Origin: Sphingobacterium detergens
GTDB taxonomy: Bacteria; Bacteroidota; Bacteroidia; Sphingobacteriales; Sphingobacteriaceae
Assembly: GCF_003610355.1 (NCBI RefSeq)
Contig: NZ_RAPY01000003.1
Location: 62,001-126,000, forward strand
Direction: 5' to 3'
Length of the DNA stretch: 64,000 nucleotides
The first letter of the stretch is position 1. Each line of letters begins with the position of its first letter. The notes under the pieces were generated by a model. The model had not been told where the DNA came from, made no database searches, and worked only from the letters and a program-made list of their open reading frames with translations. This document shows positions 8,940 to 17,597 of the stretch, in pieces. The position numbers were made by a program, and so were the translations under genes.

Positions 8940-9761
8940 TTAGTTTTTTGCTTTTTTGCCAGTTAGTTTATAAAAAAACTTTCTGAACCATTCATTATAA
9001 TATTTATCTCTAAATTTCAAGTAGGCTCTTCTAGTCTTTATGAGATCAAGAATATGCCATCCCTGTTCTTTATATAATGTATAGTGCTTAGTATAGATAT
9101 ATAAGTGTGCGTCATCAATAATATTATTCTCTTTATTCAAATCAGAAATAGAAGACTTATTTTTCCTTTTTCTATAAAAAAACAATTCACGTGGTATCTT
9201 TTTTACATGTTGATATCTTCGGGTATATCTTATCCACATCTCCCAGTCTTCCGCGATTCTTAATTTTTCGTCAAATAAACCAATATCTTTAAAGGAACTA
9301 GCTCGGATCATAGCAACAATTGGAAAGCAGTTTTCGGTCAGTATAGTAATTGGATCGTATGGCGAAAGATTATATATACCGCACTCATTATCAAACAACT
9401 CGGATTCGGTATACACTAAGTCCATTTTTGCTTCAGCTTGAAATACCGCTATACAACTACTTAAATATTCTTCATGAAGCTTATCATCACCATCCAAAAA
9501 AACTACAAAATATCCTTTTGCAATTGAAAATCCATAATTTCTTGCAGCCGATGGGCCACTATTTTCTTGATTTAGAAAAACTAAACTTGGATACCGGGCC
9601 TGATATTCTTTTATTTTTTCTACCGACTGATCCTGAGAGCCATCATTCACAACAATTACCTCGAATTCCTTATAGGTCTGATTATAAACTGAATCTAAAG
9701 TTTCTTGAATTGTATCTGCATTATTATAACATGGTATTATAATACTTACTAAATGACTCAT
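8940..9761 (-). CDS. GT2 glycosyltransferase
   Basis: The 273-residue enzyme begins VSIIIPCYNNADTIQETLDS, the standard GT2 opening, with VNDGS at 38-42 and the DXD-type motif FLDGDDKL around 88-95. EDWEMWIRYTRRY near residue 170 is the conserved C-terminal ED motif that supplies the catalytic base. It should transfer a sugar by inversion from a nucleotide donor. It is the first gene of the minus-strand block, with a 124-base divergent spacer to the plus-strand GT2 gene, where promoters for both blocks probably lie. The last residues are strongly basic (KLTGKKAKN), as in peripheral membrane glycosyltransferases. Confidence 0.87.
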   Translation of the reverse strand: MSHLVSIIIPCYNNADTIQETLDSVYNQTYKEFEVIVVNDGSQDQSVEKIKEYQARYPSLVFLNQENSGPSAARNYGFSIAKGYFVVFLDGDDKLHEEYLSSCIAVFQAEAKMDLVYTESELFDNECGIYNLSPYDPITILTENCFPIVAMIRASSFKDIGLFDEKLRIAEDWEMWIRYTRRYQHVKKIPRELFFYRKRKNKSSISDLNKENNIIDDAHLYIYTKHYTLYKEQGWHILDLIKTRRAYLKFRDKYYNEWFRKFFYKLTGKKAKN

Positions 9762-9885
9762 TGATTTTTTTTATACTTTTATGGGAATTACAGAATCGTA
9801 CTTCAATATTTTTAATAAGTAACTACACTTACTTTATTCTGTAAATATAAAACATTTAAACAAGAACTTGATTATTTCCTTGTCG

Positions 9886-10887
9886 ATGAATACAAAAATT
9901 CCAACAGTCACTGTGCTCATGGCAGCCTATAATTCCGAGCGTTATATTTCACAGGCAATTAAGAGTATACTCAATCAGACATATGCTAATTTTGAGCTCT
10001 TAATAATTGATGATGGATCAACAGATGGTACTATAGAACAAATAAACACCTTCGATGATAATAGAATCAAGTTACTTCAAAATGAGAACAATCAAGGCGT
10101 TGTATACACTAGGAATCGTGCGATAGAGGAGGCCATAGGCGAATTTATTGCCATTATGGACAGTGATGATATCGCTACACCTAACCGTCTTGAGATCTTA
10201 TTGAATAAGTTCAACAAACAGCCTCAATTAGCGCTTATTGGCTCACATGCATCTATTATTGATTCCAATGGTCATCTCACGGGGCAGCAGATTAAAGTAG
10301 AAACCGATCCACAGCTGCTTCGATATCGCCTATTTTTTGGAAATAGCTTTGCTCATTCTTCTGTTATGATACGAACAAGCGTCTTTAGAGAATTTGGCGG
10401 ATATCGGCTTCCTCTTGCGGAAGACTATGACCTTTTTCTTAGAATTTCAACAAAATATCCTGTATTAAATCTAGATGAAGCTCTATTGTTATATCGTGAA
10501 CACCCTATGGGCATTTCAAAAAAATTTGCGGTTGAATTGGACAATCAGTTAATACTTATTAAAGAACATATTCTTTTCCATCTAAATCTACCTTCAGACA
10601 AAAAATATCAAAAAATATTAACCCCGCCGTTTATATGGAACAATATTGATATAAAAGATTATAAAGAGTTCTACACAACTTTATTTAATCATATTGGAGC
10701 AGCAGAAAAACCAACACTTGAAGTTCAGAAGTTTATATTTGAAAAATGGTATGAAGTCATTATAAAAAAGGCTGGAAAACAAACATTTGTACTTTTTTTC
10801 ACTTCACCTTTCTTTGGATGGAAATATATTACAGCTAAACAATTGCGACGGGCATTGAAGAATACAGTCAAAAATCTTTTTAAATAA
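9886..10887 (+). CDS. GT2 glycosyltransferase
   Basis: Reading from the ATG at 9886 gives 333 residues starting MNTKIPTVTVLMAAYNSERY. The possible earlier start at 9868 is a TTG and adds only six residues, so the ATG is chosen. IDDGSTDGT sits at 41-49 and IMDSDDIA at 90-97, and LAEDYDLFLRI near 175 supplies the ED motif. This pattern fits the WcaA/SpsA-like GT2 subgroup. The C-terminus ends in a basic helix (KQLRRALKNTVKNLFK) that could bind the membrane. It is followed after four bases by the GT11 gene, so the two are probably co-transcribed. Confidence 0.86.
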   Translation: MNTKIPTVTVLMAAYNSERYISQAIKSILNQTYANFELLIIDDGSTDGTIEQINTFDDNRIKLLQNENNQGVVYTRNRAIEEAIGEFIAIMDSDDIATPNRLEILLNKFNKQPQLALIGSHASIIDSNGHLTGQQIKVETDPQLLRYRLFFGNSFAHSSVMIRTSVFREFGGYRLPLAEDYDLFLRISTKYPVLNLDEALLLYREHPMGISKKFAVELDNQLILIKEHILFHLNLPSDKKYQKILTPPFIWNNIDIKDYKEFYTTLFNHIGAAEKPTLEVQKFIFEKWYEVIIKKAGKQTFVLFFTSPFFGWKYITAKQLRRALKNTVKNLFK

Positions 10888-10891
10888 AAAA

Positions 10892-11749
10892 ATGAAAATA
10901 GTCAAATTTTTGGGAGGCCTTGGTAATCAGCTATTTCAATATGCCTTCTTTTTAGCTTTAGAGCAAAAATTCAAACATGTAAAAGCTGATTTAGTTGATT
11001 TCGAAGATTATAAATTACATAATGGTTTCGAACTGGAGACAATATTTAACATTAAACTCCCAGAGATAAGTTCATTTGAACGAAATATTTATACACGATA
11101 TAATGGAAGCTGGCTCTGGCGTAAACTAAGAAGAGTATACAATACTAAAAATGCTTATCTTGAAGAATCACCGCAATTTACCTACTCAGCGAAAATTTTT
11201 GAGGATAATAGAAGTCATTACTATTGGGGATATTGGCAACATATTGATTACATTAATCAAGTAGCTCCAATTCTTCGCGAACGGCTCCAATTTCCCCCTT
11301 TCGAAGACGCTAAAAACATACATATACAACATTTAATTCAACAGCAGAACGCAGTGTCAGTACATGTTCGCCGAGGAGATTATTTACGAGAACCGTTATT
11401 TAAAGATATCTGCACTGAAGAATATTATCAAAGAAGCATACAATATATGCTTGAAACACAAGAATCACCGCTATTTATTGTATTTTCCAATGATATTAGC
11501 TGGTGTAAGGCGCAGTTTAATGATCTAAATGCAATTTTTGTTGAGCACAATACTGAAAGCAATAGTTTTAAAGATATGCAATTAATGTCGCAGTGCAAAC
11601 ATCACATTATTGCCAATAGTAGTTTCAGTTGGTGGGGCGCTTGGTTAAACGAAAATCCAAACAAGGTCGTAGTATCGCCACAAAAATGGATTAACGACAA
11701 TAAATTAGACACTTCAGGACTTATTCTACCAGCATTCATCAAATTTTAA
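10892..11749 (+). CDS. GT11 alpha-1,2-fucosyltransferase-like enzyme
   Basis: The 285-residue protein carries the GT11 motifs in order: GGLGNQLFQYAF at 8-19, HVRRGDY at 158-164 (GDP-fucose-binding HxRRxD block), SNDISWCK near 199-206 and SSFSWWGAW at 243-251. Length matches bacterial alpha-1,2-fucosyltransferases such as WbsJ/FutC types. The family transfers fucose from GDP-fucose to a galactose or similar acceptor, forming blood-group-H-like ends. No GDP-fucose synthesis genes (gmd, fcl) are in the window, so they must lie elsewhere if fucose is the donor; some Bacteroidota members may use other deoxy sugars. It is followed by a strong palindromic terminator. Confidence 0.9.
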   Translation: MKIVKFLGGLGNQLFQYAFFLALEQKFKHVKADLVDFEDYKLHNGFELETIFNIKLPEISSFERNIYTRYNGSWLWRKLRRVYNTKNAYLEESPQFTYSAKIFEDNRSHYYWGYWQHIDYINQVAPILRERLQFPPFEDAKNIHIQHLIQQQNAVSVHVRRGDYLREPLFKDICTEEYYQRSIQYMLETQESPLFIVFSNDISWCKAQFNDLNAIFVEHNTESNSFKDMQLMSQCKHHIIANSSFSWWGAWLNENPNKVVVSPQKWINDNKLDTSGLILPAFIKF

Positions 11750-11752
11750 GAA

Positions 11753-11789
11753 TATCCTATAATAGATATTTTAAATCTATTATAGGATA
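11753..11789. terminator. Bidirectional hairpin between convergent genes
   Basis: A perfect 15-base inverted repeat (TATCCTATAATAGAT at 11753-11767 and its complement at 11775-11789) surrounds a seven-base AT loop. It sits between the stop of the GT11 gene and the stop of the convergent lectin gene. The stem is AT-rich and lacks a long T tract, but its position and symmetry fit a shared terminator. Confidence 0.6.
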
Positions 11790-11799
11790 CATCAAAAAA

Positions 11800-12591
11800 T
11801 TATTTGATCTGATTCCACTGATTCGAAATTCTTCCGCCCCAAGTTCTTGTTTCTGCGATTGGTTGTGCACCAACAGAAGTCAAAGGTGGCATCCCCCAAT
11901 CATCTAAACTATAATACAACACAAAATTTCCATCATCTTGCAACACATAGAATGCTCTATATGTTCCTCCGCTATATTGATCCGTAGGAGGCACGTACAA
12001 ATTAGGAGTTGTAAAAACAGTATCATCCGCCATATTTATACGTTTTGCATAAATTACTAGATTGCCGTCGCCGTGGAAAGACATTTTATATGTTGCTCCC
12101 GCTCCATATTTTTTATATGATCCAGCATCCCATAGAACCTTGTTATTATTGTTATCTTTAATATAAAGATTTCCATCGTTTTGTCCCACTAGAGAAAACC
12201 TTCCGTTAGGGCTTGAGATAACAAATGGAAATGAAATCGAGGCGTGTAACCTTAAAATTGAATTTTTATAGTGTTGAAGATCAATAATTTCGTAGGGCTG
12301 ATTTTTCTTTACCACAAAGTCATAAAACCATTTTGATGGATAACCACAATAGCCCGGCATCTGAGGTTCAAATAAGGGATAACATCCTTTTGAATTAGAA
12401 GAGGTCTGTAAATTTTGGGAGTTTCTATAAAATGCTTTTAAAGCTGTAACATCATGACCCTCATTTTTTTTTACGGATGCCTCTATCTCCGATTCTTGTC
12501 CAATTTCTGCCTTTTCTTTGCCACATGAAATAACTGTCGCTATAGCAAATAAAGCAAACATAAATAAGTTTATCTTAAAAATACTTTTCAT
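11800..12591 (-). CDS. Bulb-type (B_lectin) domain lipoprotein
   Basis: The ATG at 12591 gives 263 residues with a lipoprotein signal (FAIATVISC, Cys about residue 24); the in-frame TTG at 12618 is less likely. After an acidic linker and a Cys-containing segment (KGCYPLFEPQMPGYCGYP), the last 150 residues form a monocot-mannose-binding type beta-prism domain. Its three repeats centre on QNDGNLYI, HGDGNLVIY and QDDGNFVLYY. The second and third keep the Q/H-x-D-x-N-x-V-x-Y sugar-site pattern; the first is degenerate. It should be anchored at the outer or inner membrane and bind glycans. Its place inside the glycosyltransferase cluster suggests recognition of self or related glycans, which is inference. 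Related lectins are at 33199-35284. Confidence 0.78.
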   Translation of the reverse strand: MKSIFKINLFMFALFAIATVISCGKEKAEIGQESEIEASVKKNEGHDVTALKAFYRNSQNLQTSSNSKGCYPLFEPQMPGYCGYPSKWFYDFVVKKNQPYEIIDLQHYKNSILRLHASISFPFVISSPNGRFSLVGQNDGNLYIKDNNNNKVLWDAGSYKKYGAGATYKMSFHGDGNLVIYAKRINMADDTVFTTPNLYVPPTDQYSGGTYRAFYVLQDDGNFVLYYSLDDWGMPPLTSVGAQPIAETRTWGGRISNQWNQIK

Positions 12592-12738
12592 TTTTTTATA
12601 ATTATTAAAAACACTCAAATATAAGTAAAATTAACAGTTTTAAGAACACATATGTCATATACAGAAAAATAAGTTCGAATTAATTTTTAATTAACCTACC
12701 TATAGCATTTCACTACATTAAGACTTATCTTTGTACAC
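12592..12738. other. Divergent intergenic region
   Basis: This AT-rich spacer separates the divergent lectin and DUF6492-like genes, and promoters for both should lie here. The plus-strand side ends in a TATCTTTG box. No strong hairpin is seen. Confidence 0.5.
12726..12733 (+). promoter_or_regulatory. Candidate -7 box (TATCTTTG)
   Basis: The octamer is an exact TAnnTTTG match ending five bases before the ATG at 12739. Transcription from it would start at or next to the start codon, giving a leaderless or nearly leaderless message. The -33 element is not convincing. Confidence 0.4.
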
Positions 12739-13707
12739 ATGGATTTAAAAAAAGAAAAAAAATGCTATGATCTTGCCATATGTGTTGGTCCACAGCACAT
12801 CGAAATTGCAAAAATTGTGATCAATCAGGCTAAGCGATTTTTTCAGACACAACAAATTTATGTCATAACAAACTCTTCTCATTTCGAAAAATTTCAATCA
12901 CTCAATCTAACCAACTTAGTTCTCATTAACGAAAATGAACTATTTGACCAGTTCAATTTTCGGTCTGTCACCAACTTCCTAAAACAAAAAATAAATAATG
13001 GAGATCGAGCCGGCTGGTACTTCCAGCAATTCTTAAAATTGGAAATTTCCAAAATTATTCAAAGTGACTATTATCTGATATGGGACGCAGATACCATCCC
13101 ATTAAAACCAATCGATTTCTTTAATAAAGAAGATAAGGTACTTATCCACAAGAGTGAAGAAAATCACCAGCCATATTTTGAAACATTGGAACATATACTT
13201 GGTCTGAAAAAAACGGTCAACTACTCATTTATATCTGAACATTTTATGGTCCAAACAAAGCTGATGCAAAACATGTTACTTGAGATCAGCAAAAAAGCAG
13301 GAGATCAGGCATGGCCGTATTATATCCTTGAAAATATAGCCACAAAAGATTTGGCACTTTCGGGATTCTCGGAATATGAAACTTACGGTAATTTTCTTAA
13401 TTCAACCTACCCCGACGATTTTCGCTTACGAAACTCTCCGTCGGAATTATTAAATACAACTAGAAATGGCAGCATGATTTTGGGCACTCTACCAAATACA
13501 AAAGACCTCGATTTTTTAGAGGTCTTAGGTTTACATTATGCGACATTCGAAATATGGCAAGATATTAATCCTAAACAGATTAAAGCCAACAAAAGACGTG
13601 TCGCCTTATTTTTTTTCTTGGAAAAAATTCCATTGATGAGATCCCTGAATAAATTAATCATAAAAAACTTTAGGAAAACTTATTCATTACCTCAACCACC
13701 CTATTAA
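12739..13707 (+). CDS. DUF6492-like putative glycosyltransferase
   Basis: The 322-residue protein resembles DUF6492 proteins of glycan loci. YDLAICVGPQHIEIA forms a first strand, YFQQFLKLEISKII precedes the DXD-like motif YLIWDADTIPLKPIDF near residue 113-128, and FISEHFMVQTKLM follows at about 170. The layout is that of a GT-A nucleotide-sugar transferase, and the family is annotated as possible glycosyltransferase without known substrate. Its 3' end overlaps the 3' end of the convergent aminotransferase gene by 38 bases. A T8 tract at 13609-13616 encodes Phe residues near the C-terminus. Function beyond sugar transfer cannot be stated. Confidence 0.7.
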   Translation: MDLKKEKKCYDLAICVGPQHIEIAKIVINQAKRFFQTQQIYVITNSSHFEKFQSLNLTNLVLINENELFDQFNFRSVTNFLKQKINNGDRAGWYFQQFLKLEISKIIQSDYYLIWDADTIPLKPIDFFNKEDKVLIHKSEENHQPYFETLEHILGLKKTVNYSFISEHFMVQTKLMQNMLLEISKKAGDQAWPYYILENIATKDLALSGFSEYETYGNFLNSTYPDDFRLRNSPSELLNTTRNGSMILGTLPNTKDLDFLEVLGLHYATFEIWQDINPKQIKANKRRVALFFFLEKIPLMRSLNKLIIKNFRKTYSLPQPPY

Positions 13708-14758
13708 TATCCTCTTCTGTATGGCCATAGGAAATAGGAAGACTAAGTATTGTTCGATGAATTTCTTCAGAGACTGGATAACTTGCTCCGGATAAAATCC
13801 CGTTCATAGCTTTCTGTTGGTGTGGAGCTATTGGATAATGAATTTCTGTTCCAATGTTGTTATTTAGTAAATACTTTTTTAGCCGATCTCGCTCAGCATG
13901 GCGTATAGCGAAAATATGGTAAACATCCTCAAAACCAGCTTGTACGCCTGGAAGAATAAAATCAGATTTTAGTTCTCGTCGATAAATTGCGGCTAATTTC
14001 TGTTTATGTGCTGTAATCTTATCCAAATACTTCAATTTTACAGATAAGAAAGCTGCTTGAAGCTCATCAAGCCGAGAGTTGTAGCCCACTTCATCAAATA
14101 CATATTTAGCTGAAGAACCATAATTCCGTAATGTACGAATAGATTTATTTAGTTCATGATCTTTACAGGTGATAGCTCCCGCATCCCCCAAGGCCCCTAA
14201 ATTCTTTGTTGGATAAAAGCTGAATGCACCAAAATCGCCACATGAGCCGGCCTTTTGTCCTTTGTAAATAGCCCCATGCGCTTGCGCACAATCCTCAACA
14301 ACTTTTAAATCATATTGTTCCGCAACCAGTAAAATGGGATCCATGTCACACATCTTTCCATAAAGATGTACGACAAGAATCGCTCTCGTACGTACTGTAA
14401 TAGCAGATTCAATTTTTTCTGGATCAATATTGTAAGTCGTTACATCGGGTTCTACCAAAACTGGTTTTAGGCCAACCTGCATAATCGCGAGTATCGATGC
14501 GATATAGGTATTTGCCGGAACAATCACTTCGTCTCCCGGCTTAAAACCAAAATAACGTAACGACAAAACCAGCGCGTCCAACCCCGATGCTACTCCAATA
14601 CAGTGTTCAACACCGCAATAGCTCGCAAATGATTGTTCGAACTGCGCAACCTCTTTTCCCAAAATATACCAGCCGCCATGCAATACACTCTGGAAAGCAT
14701 TGGTATACTCATCCATAAATTCCTTATTGACTTGCTGCAAGCTCTCGTAAGCGATCAT
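13670..14758 (-). CDS. DegT/DnrJ/EryC1 sugar aminotransferase (FdtB/QdtB-like)
   Basis: The 362-residue protein is a PLP-dependent sugar aminotransferase. It shows the cofactor-binding ASGLDALVLSL at 58-68, VEDCAQAHGA at 154-163 with Asp156 contacting the pyridine ring, and the Schiff-base Lys185 in FSFYPTKNLGALGD. It most resembles FdtB/QdtB enzymes, which convert dTDP-3-keto-6-deoxyhexose to the 3-amino sugar. The upstream gene encodes the matching ketoisomerase and overlaps it by 35 bases, strong support for this pathway. The acetyltransferase that would finish Fuc3NAc or Qui3NAc is not in the window. ATG 14758 is chosen because MIAYESLQQVNKEF matches the usual N-terminus. Confidence 0.88.
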   Translation of the reverse strand: MIAYESLQQVNKEFMDEYTNAFQSVLHGGWYILGKEVAQFEQSFASYCGVEHCIGVASGLDALVLSLRYFGFKPGDEVIVPANTYIASILAIMQVGLKPVLVEPDVTTYNIDPEKIESAITVRTRAILVVHLYGKMCDMDPILLVAEQYDLKVVEDCAQAHGAIYKGQKAGSCGDFGAFSFYPTKNLGALGDAGAITCKDHELNKSIRTLRNYGSSAKYVFDEVGYNSRLDELQAAFLSVKLKYLDKITAHKQKLAAIYRRELKSDFILPGVQAGFEDVYHIFAIRHAERDRLKKYLLNNNIGTEIHYPIAPHQQKAMNGILSGASYPVSEEIHRTILSLPISYGHTEEDINRVVEVMNKFS

Positions 14759-15125
14759 GTATAATATAAGGTTCGTAAATATAATCTGTTAAATCAAAAT
14801 ATTCGGAAGCAAGAACCATAAGGATTGCATCCTCGGAAAAATCAAACATCTGATGCCAGTCTTTGGGTTCCAAAATCAGGCATTGATCTGGTGAATTCAA
14901 TTCAAAAACGCGCTCATTAATTCCGTCCTGGTTATAGATCGCACAACTTCCTTTCAAGCAAATTGCCGCTTGTATTGTTTGATGATGTCGATGTCCGCCA
15001 CGGGTAGATCCATCTACGCCATAGATATAAAATATCCGCTTCACATCGAAAGGTATTACTTTTTCGATCACCGTTAGATGCCCCCGATTATCGGTGAATG
15101 TTTTTAGATCAATTTGGTAAGCCAT
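14724..15125 (-). CDS. FdtA/QdtA-like dTDP-4-keto-6-deoxyglucose 3,4-ketoisomerase (cupin)
   Basis: The 133-residue protein is a single-domain cupin of the WxcM C-terminal/FdtA family. DNRGHLTVIE (12-21), RIFYIYGV and RGGHRHHQTIQAA (42-54), with its paired histidines, match the active-site strand of FdtA and QdtA. WHQMFDFSEDAILMVLAS and DYIYEPY near the C-terminus are also conserved. It would isomerise dTDP-4-keto-6-deoxyglucose to the 3-keto sugar used by the aminotransferase encoded by the overlapping next gene. The final epimer (galacto, FdtA; gluco, QdtA) cannot be fixed from these motifs. Its 5' end overlaps the upstream transferase gene by 22 bases, so the four genes form a tight operon. 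Confidence 0.88.
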   Translation of the reverse strand: MAYQIDLKTFTDNRGHLTVIEKVIPFDVKRIFYIYGVDGSTRGGHRHHQTIQAAICLKGSCAIYNQDGINERVFELNSPDQCLILEPKDWHQMFDFSEDAILMVLASEYFDLTDYIYEPYIIHDRLRELAASQ

Positions 15126-16120
15126 TGTCTTTTAAAATAATTGATGTGATAAAATTCCCTAAACTTCCCTGTGAAATACAGTTTGACCATTCGTCGAATG
15201 GATTTTCGAATCCTAGGAATGGTTATATTTTCGTGAGCCAAAGTTCTGACACCTTTCTTCTTTAGTTCATTGTTCGCTTCAACCAATGCCTGCATATAAG
15301 GTCTATACATAAAAGTGAGTGCATTTTCGTTCAAATCATAAAGACCATCAGGCAATGGGATAAAACTGTTGGCTTCAGCAATTCTAAAAGCATGATAGTG
15401 ATAAAAAATAACCGGAAAAGCGAATCGACAAACCGCCTTTTGTGCCCATACAGCCCCATCTCTATATCCAAAGTTATATTGTTGCATATTCCAAGGAGCT
15501 ACTCCGCCTCCTCGGTGCTCCAGTGCATGTACACAGTCAAAGCGCGTGGTCCAGTCATCAAGATATTTCTGGTCACCGAACTTACCATCTTCCATACGGC
15601 AATAACACCATTCCAAACATGCATCCCGCCACCATTCCAATACAGCCATTCCCTCTACGGTGTTTTTAAAGCAAACAAATTGTACACAATAGATACCACT
15701 GGTCGCAGATTGATCATATCTTTCAGTATAGTGATGTGGTGTAATTAATACCGATTTATCTCCCATCTCTTCGAATAGAACCTGAGGATTACCAAAAAAC
15801 AATAGGTCTGCATCGATATATGTACAAGATTTCAAACCATAAGTTCTAATTGCATAGCGTATAATGGAAGGTGTGCAGGTCCAACAATACTCATTTTCCT
15901 TACGAGTAGGTTTTACGGCCAACAATTCCGCATCCTCAAATTGAACAAGAGGTATAATAGTGGCTCTCTCCAAATTAAGGCTTTTCAGCACCGAAAAACA
16001 GTTGTCATCAAATGCGAATATGTAGAGATGAAAATCTCGCGTCTGCTTCTCTAACGATCTATACATCGCCAAACCACGCGTTAAATATTTTGAATTAAAT
16101 AAGGTGCAGAAGTTATTCAT
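15104..16120 (-). CDS. Putative GT8-like glycosyltransferase
   Basis: The 338-residue protein starts FCTLFNSKYLTRGLAMYRSL, as in transferases that resemble GT8 and related GT-A families. YIDADLLFFG at 101-110 provides a DXD metal site. FVCFKNTVEGMAVLEWWRD, YLDDW and NMQQYNFGY are conserved in a group found next to TIGR04325 methyltransferases and FdtA genes. It presumably moves a sugar from a nucleotide donor to the growing glycan. Specificity is unknown. Both ends overlap neighbours (22 bases with FdtA, four with the methyltransferase), indicating translational coupling. Confidence 0.75.
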   Translation of the reverse strand: MNNFCTLFNSKYLTRGLAMYRSLEKQTRDFHLYIFAFDDNCFSVLKSLNLERATIIPLVQFEDAELLAVKPTRKENEYCWTCTPSIIRYAIRTYGLKSCTYIDADLLFFGNPQVLFEEMGDKSVLITPHHYTERYDQSATSGIYCVQFVCFKNTVEGMAVLEWWRDACLEWCYCRMEDGKFGDQKYLDDWTTRFDCVHALEHRGGGVAPWNMQQYNFGYRDGAVWAQKAVCRFAFPVIFYHYHAFRIAEANSFIPLPDGLYDLNENALTFMYRPYMQALVEANNELKKKGVRTLAHENITIPRIRKSIRRMVKLYFTGKFREFYHINYFKRQWLTKLI

Positions 16121-16926
16121 CGTATTATTTTTTTTAAAAAAAATCCTTTATCATATCCTTCCACTTTTCCATCGATCAGCATATCCTGCTCACCAATTAC
16201 ATAGGAAGTAAATTCAGTCTGAATTTCGTAATCTTCAAAATGGCTCAAAAAATTAGTTTCGTTAAAAAACCAAGCTGGATAGGACGCATCATATATAAAA
16301 GGTGGAACACGTTGTAAGGTCAATCTGTCCGGTCCCTCAACCACGAATGCTGTTCGATCAAAAAGGATATACTCAACTGATAATCCAGTGAGATAGGACA
16401 AAAACTCATGTGGTTTTTCCAGATATTGAACAACACTAGACAAAAGGACTACATGAGCAACTCCATCTTCCAAACTGCTTTCGATAGTTTTATAGAATTT
16501 TAATTGGTCGTTCTCAAATTCTTCTTTCCCAATTACAACATATGATTCTTGCTCCACGATATGCCATTCTAGGGACCGTAAAGGTGTCAGAAACTCACGT
16601 ACTTGGTAATAGGTTGTACCCAAAGAACCTCCAAAATCAACTACTTTCAATTTCATATCGTTCTTCAGAGCGATATAGAGTAGGCTTGAAATTATAGCAA
16701 AAGGGTATTCTTTTTTCTCAAAAAGTACCGAATCTCTTTCATAAACAGCACGCCCATCTCGAATCGCTAGCATCGACTGACGAGTTTTATCTAAAATCAA
16801 ATTCTTGTCGTAGCCATCTGTCAATCGTTTGACCTCATCCCAGCCTATATAGCTCCCAAACCAGCCATATTCCGGCACGCTTTTTTCTCGTTTTTTCTTA
16901 TTTTTTAAAAAGAGCTTTTTTATCAT
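16117..16926 (-). CDS. TIGR04325 family putative methyltransferase
   Basis: The 269-residue protein opens with a very basic segment (KKLFLKNKKKREK), then EYGWFGSYIGWDEV, typical of TIGR04325 (LIC12133-type) proteins of glycan loci. VVDFGGSLGTTYYQV at 95-109 is a class I SAM-binding motif, and HVVLLSSVVQYLEKPHEFL near 155-175 corresponds to the following strand. It probably O-methylates a sugar of the glycan, possibly as a capping step, which is inference. It is the first gene of the minus-strand block 16926-13670; a 132-base divergent spacer to sixA should hold its promoter. Confidence 0.8.
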   Translation of the reverse strand: MIKKLFLKNKKKREKSVPEYGWFGSYIGWDEVKRLTDGYDKNLILDKTRQSMLAIRDGRAVYERDSVLFEKKEYPFAIISSLLYIALKNDMKLKVVDFGGSLGTTYYQVREFLTPLRSLEWHIVEQESYVVIGKEEFENDQLKFYKTIESSLEDGVAHVVLLSSVVQYLEKPHEFLSYLTGLSVEYILFDRTAFVVEGPDRLTLQRVPPFIYDASYPAWFFNETNFLSHFEDYEIQTEFTSYVIGEQDMLIDGKVEGYDKGFFLKKIIR

Positions 16927-17058
16927 TTAACTTATTATTTTTTGGCAACCAGAGAACTCATCTCATACTATTTTGTTATTATATAGTGGAATCTTCATTC
17001 TTTTTACAATGAAATACTTCTGCATTGCGTTAATAGTATAGAATCAAAAATTTTAATC

Positions 17059-17550
17059 ATGGACAACAGTAAAAAACTTTATATCATCCGACACGCCAAA
17101 GCCGAAACTATTCCCGGGATAAATGACTTTGATCGTGCATTGACATCCGAAGGCATACAACATGCAAAACAGGTCGCAGAGAAGCTAGCAGCTAAACTGA
17201 CACTCAATGAAAATAGTGTCGTTATCAGTTCTCCTGCCAATAGAGCCTTACAGACCGCTCGTGTTTTTTTGGATGTAATGGGATCTCCTTCTTTTGATAT
17301 TCAAATTGAAGAGTCTATTTATGAATGCACCTACAAACACTTACTTTCGGTCATCAATACCATCCCAGATCATATTGATCATGTCTTACTCTTTGGCCAC
17401 AATCCAACATTGACCGACCTGGTTGAATTTCTAACCAGAAAGTCAGCCTACCTCCGTACTTCATCATTTGCGGAGATTAAACTCGATACTGGTTTTACCT
17501 TTCAAATGCTCAGTGGCAATTGCGCAGATCTTGTACAGATTATTGATTAA
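17059..17550 (+). CDS. sixA: SixA-like phosphohistidine phosphatase
   Basis: The 163-residue protein belongs to the histidine phosphatase superfamily. RHAKAE at 11-16 holds the phospho-accepting His12, SSPANRALQTA near 57-67 has the second conserved Arg, and LLFGHNPTLTDLVEFL near 112-127 has the second catalytic His. Length and the short layout match SixA, which removes phosphate from HPt histidines in phosphorelays; in many bacteria its actual substrate is unproven. It is a single-gene unit flanked by divergent and convergent genes and is typical chromosomal content next to the glycan locus. Confidence 0.86.
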   Translation: MDNSKKLYIIRHAKAETIPGINDFDRALTSEGIQHAKQVAEKLAAKLTLNENSVVISSPANRALQTARVFLDVMGSPSFDIQIEESIYECTYKHLLSVINTIPDHIDHVLLFGHNPTLTDLVEFLTRKSAYLRTSSFAEIKLDTGFTFQMLSGNCADLVQIID

Positions 17551-17597
17551 AATTCTATTCAAAGAACAAATTTGTCTACTGACAATTGATCGTCTTA

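Noticed and set aside
11753..11789. Insertion sequence end or attachment site
   Set aside because: The perfect inverted repeat lies between convergent stops with no flanking duplication or transposase, so a terminator fits better.
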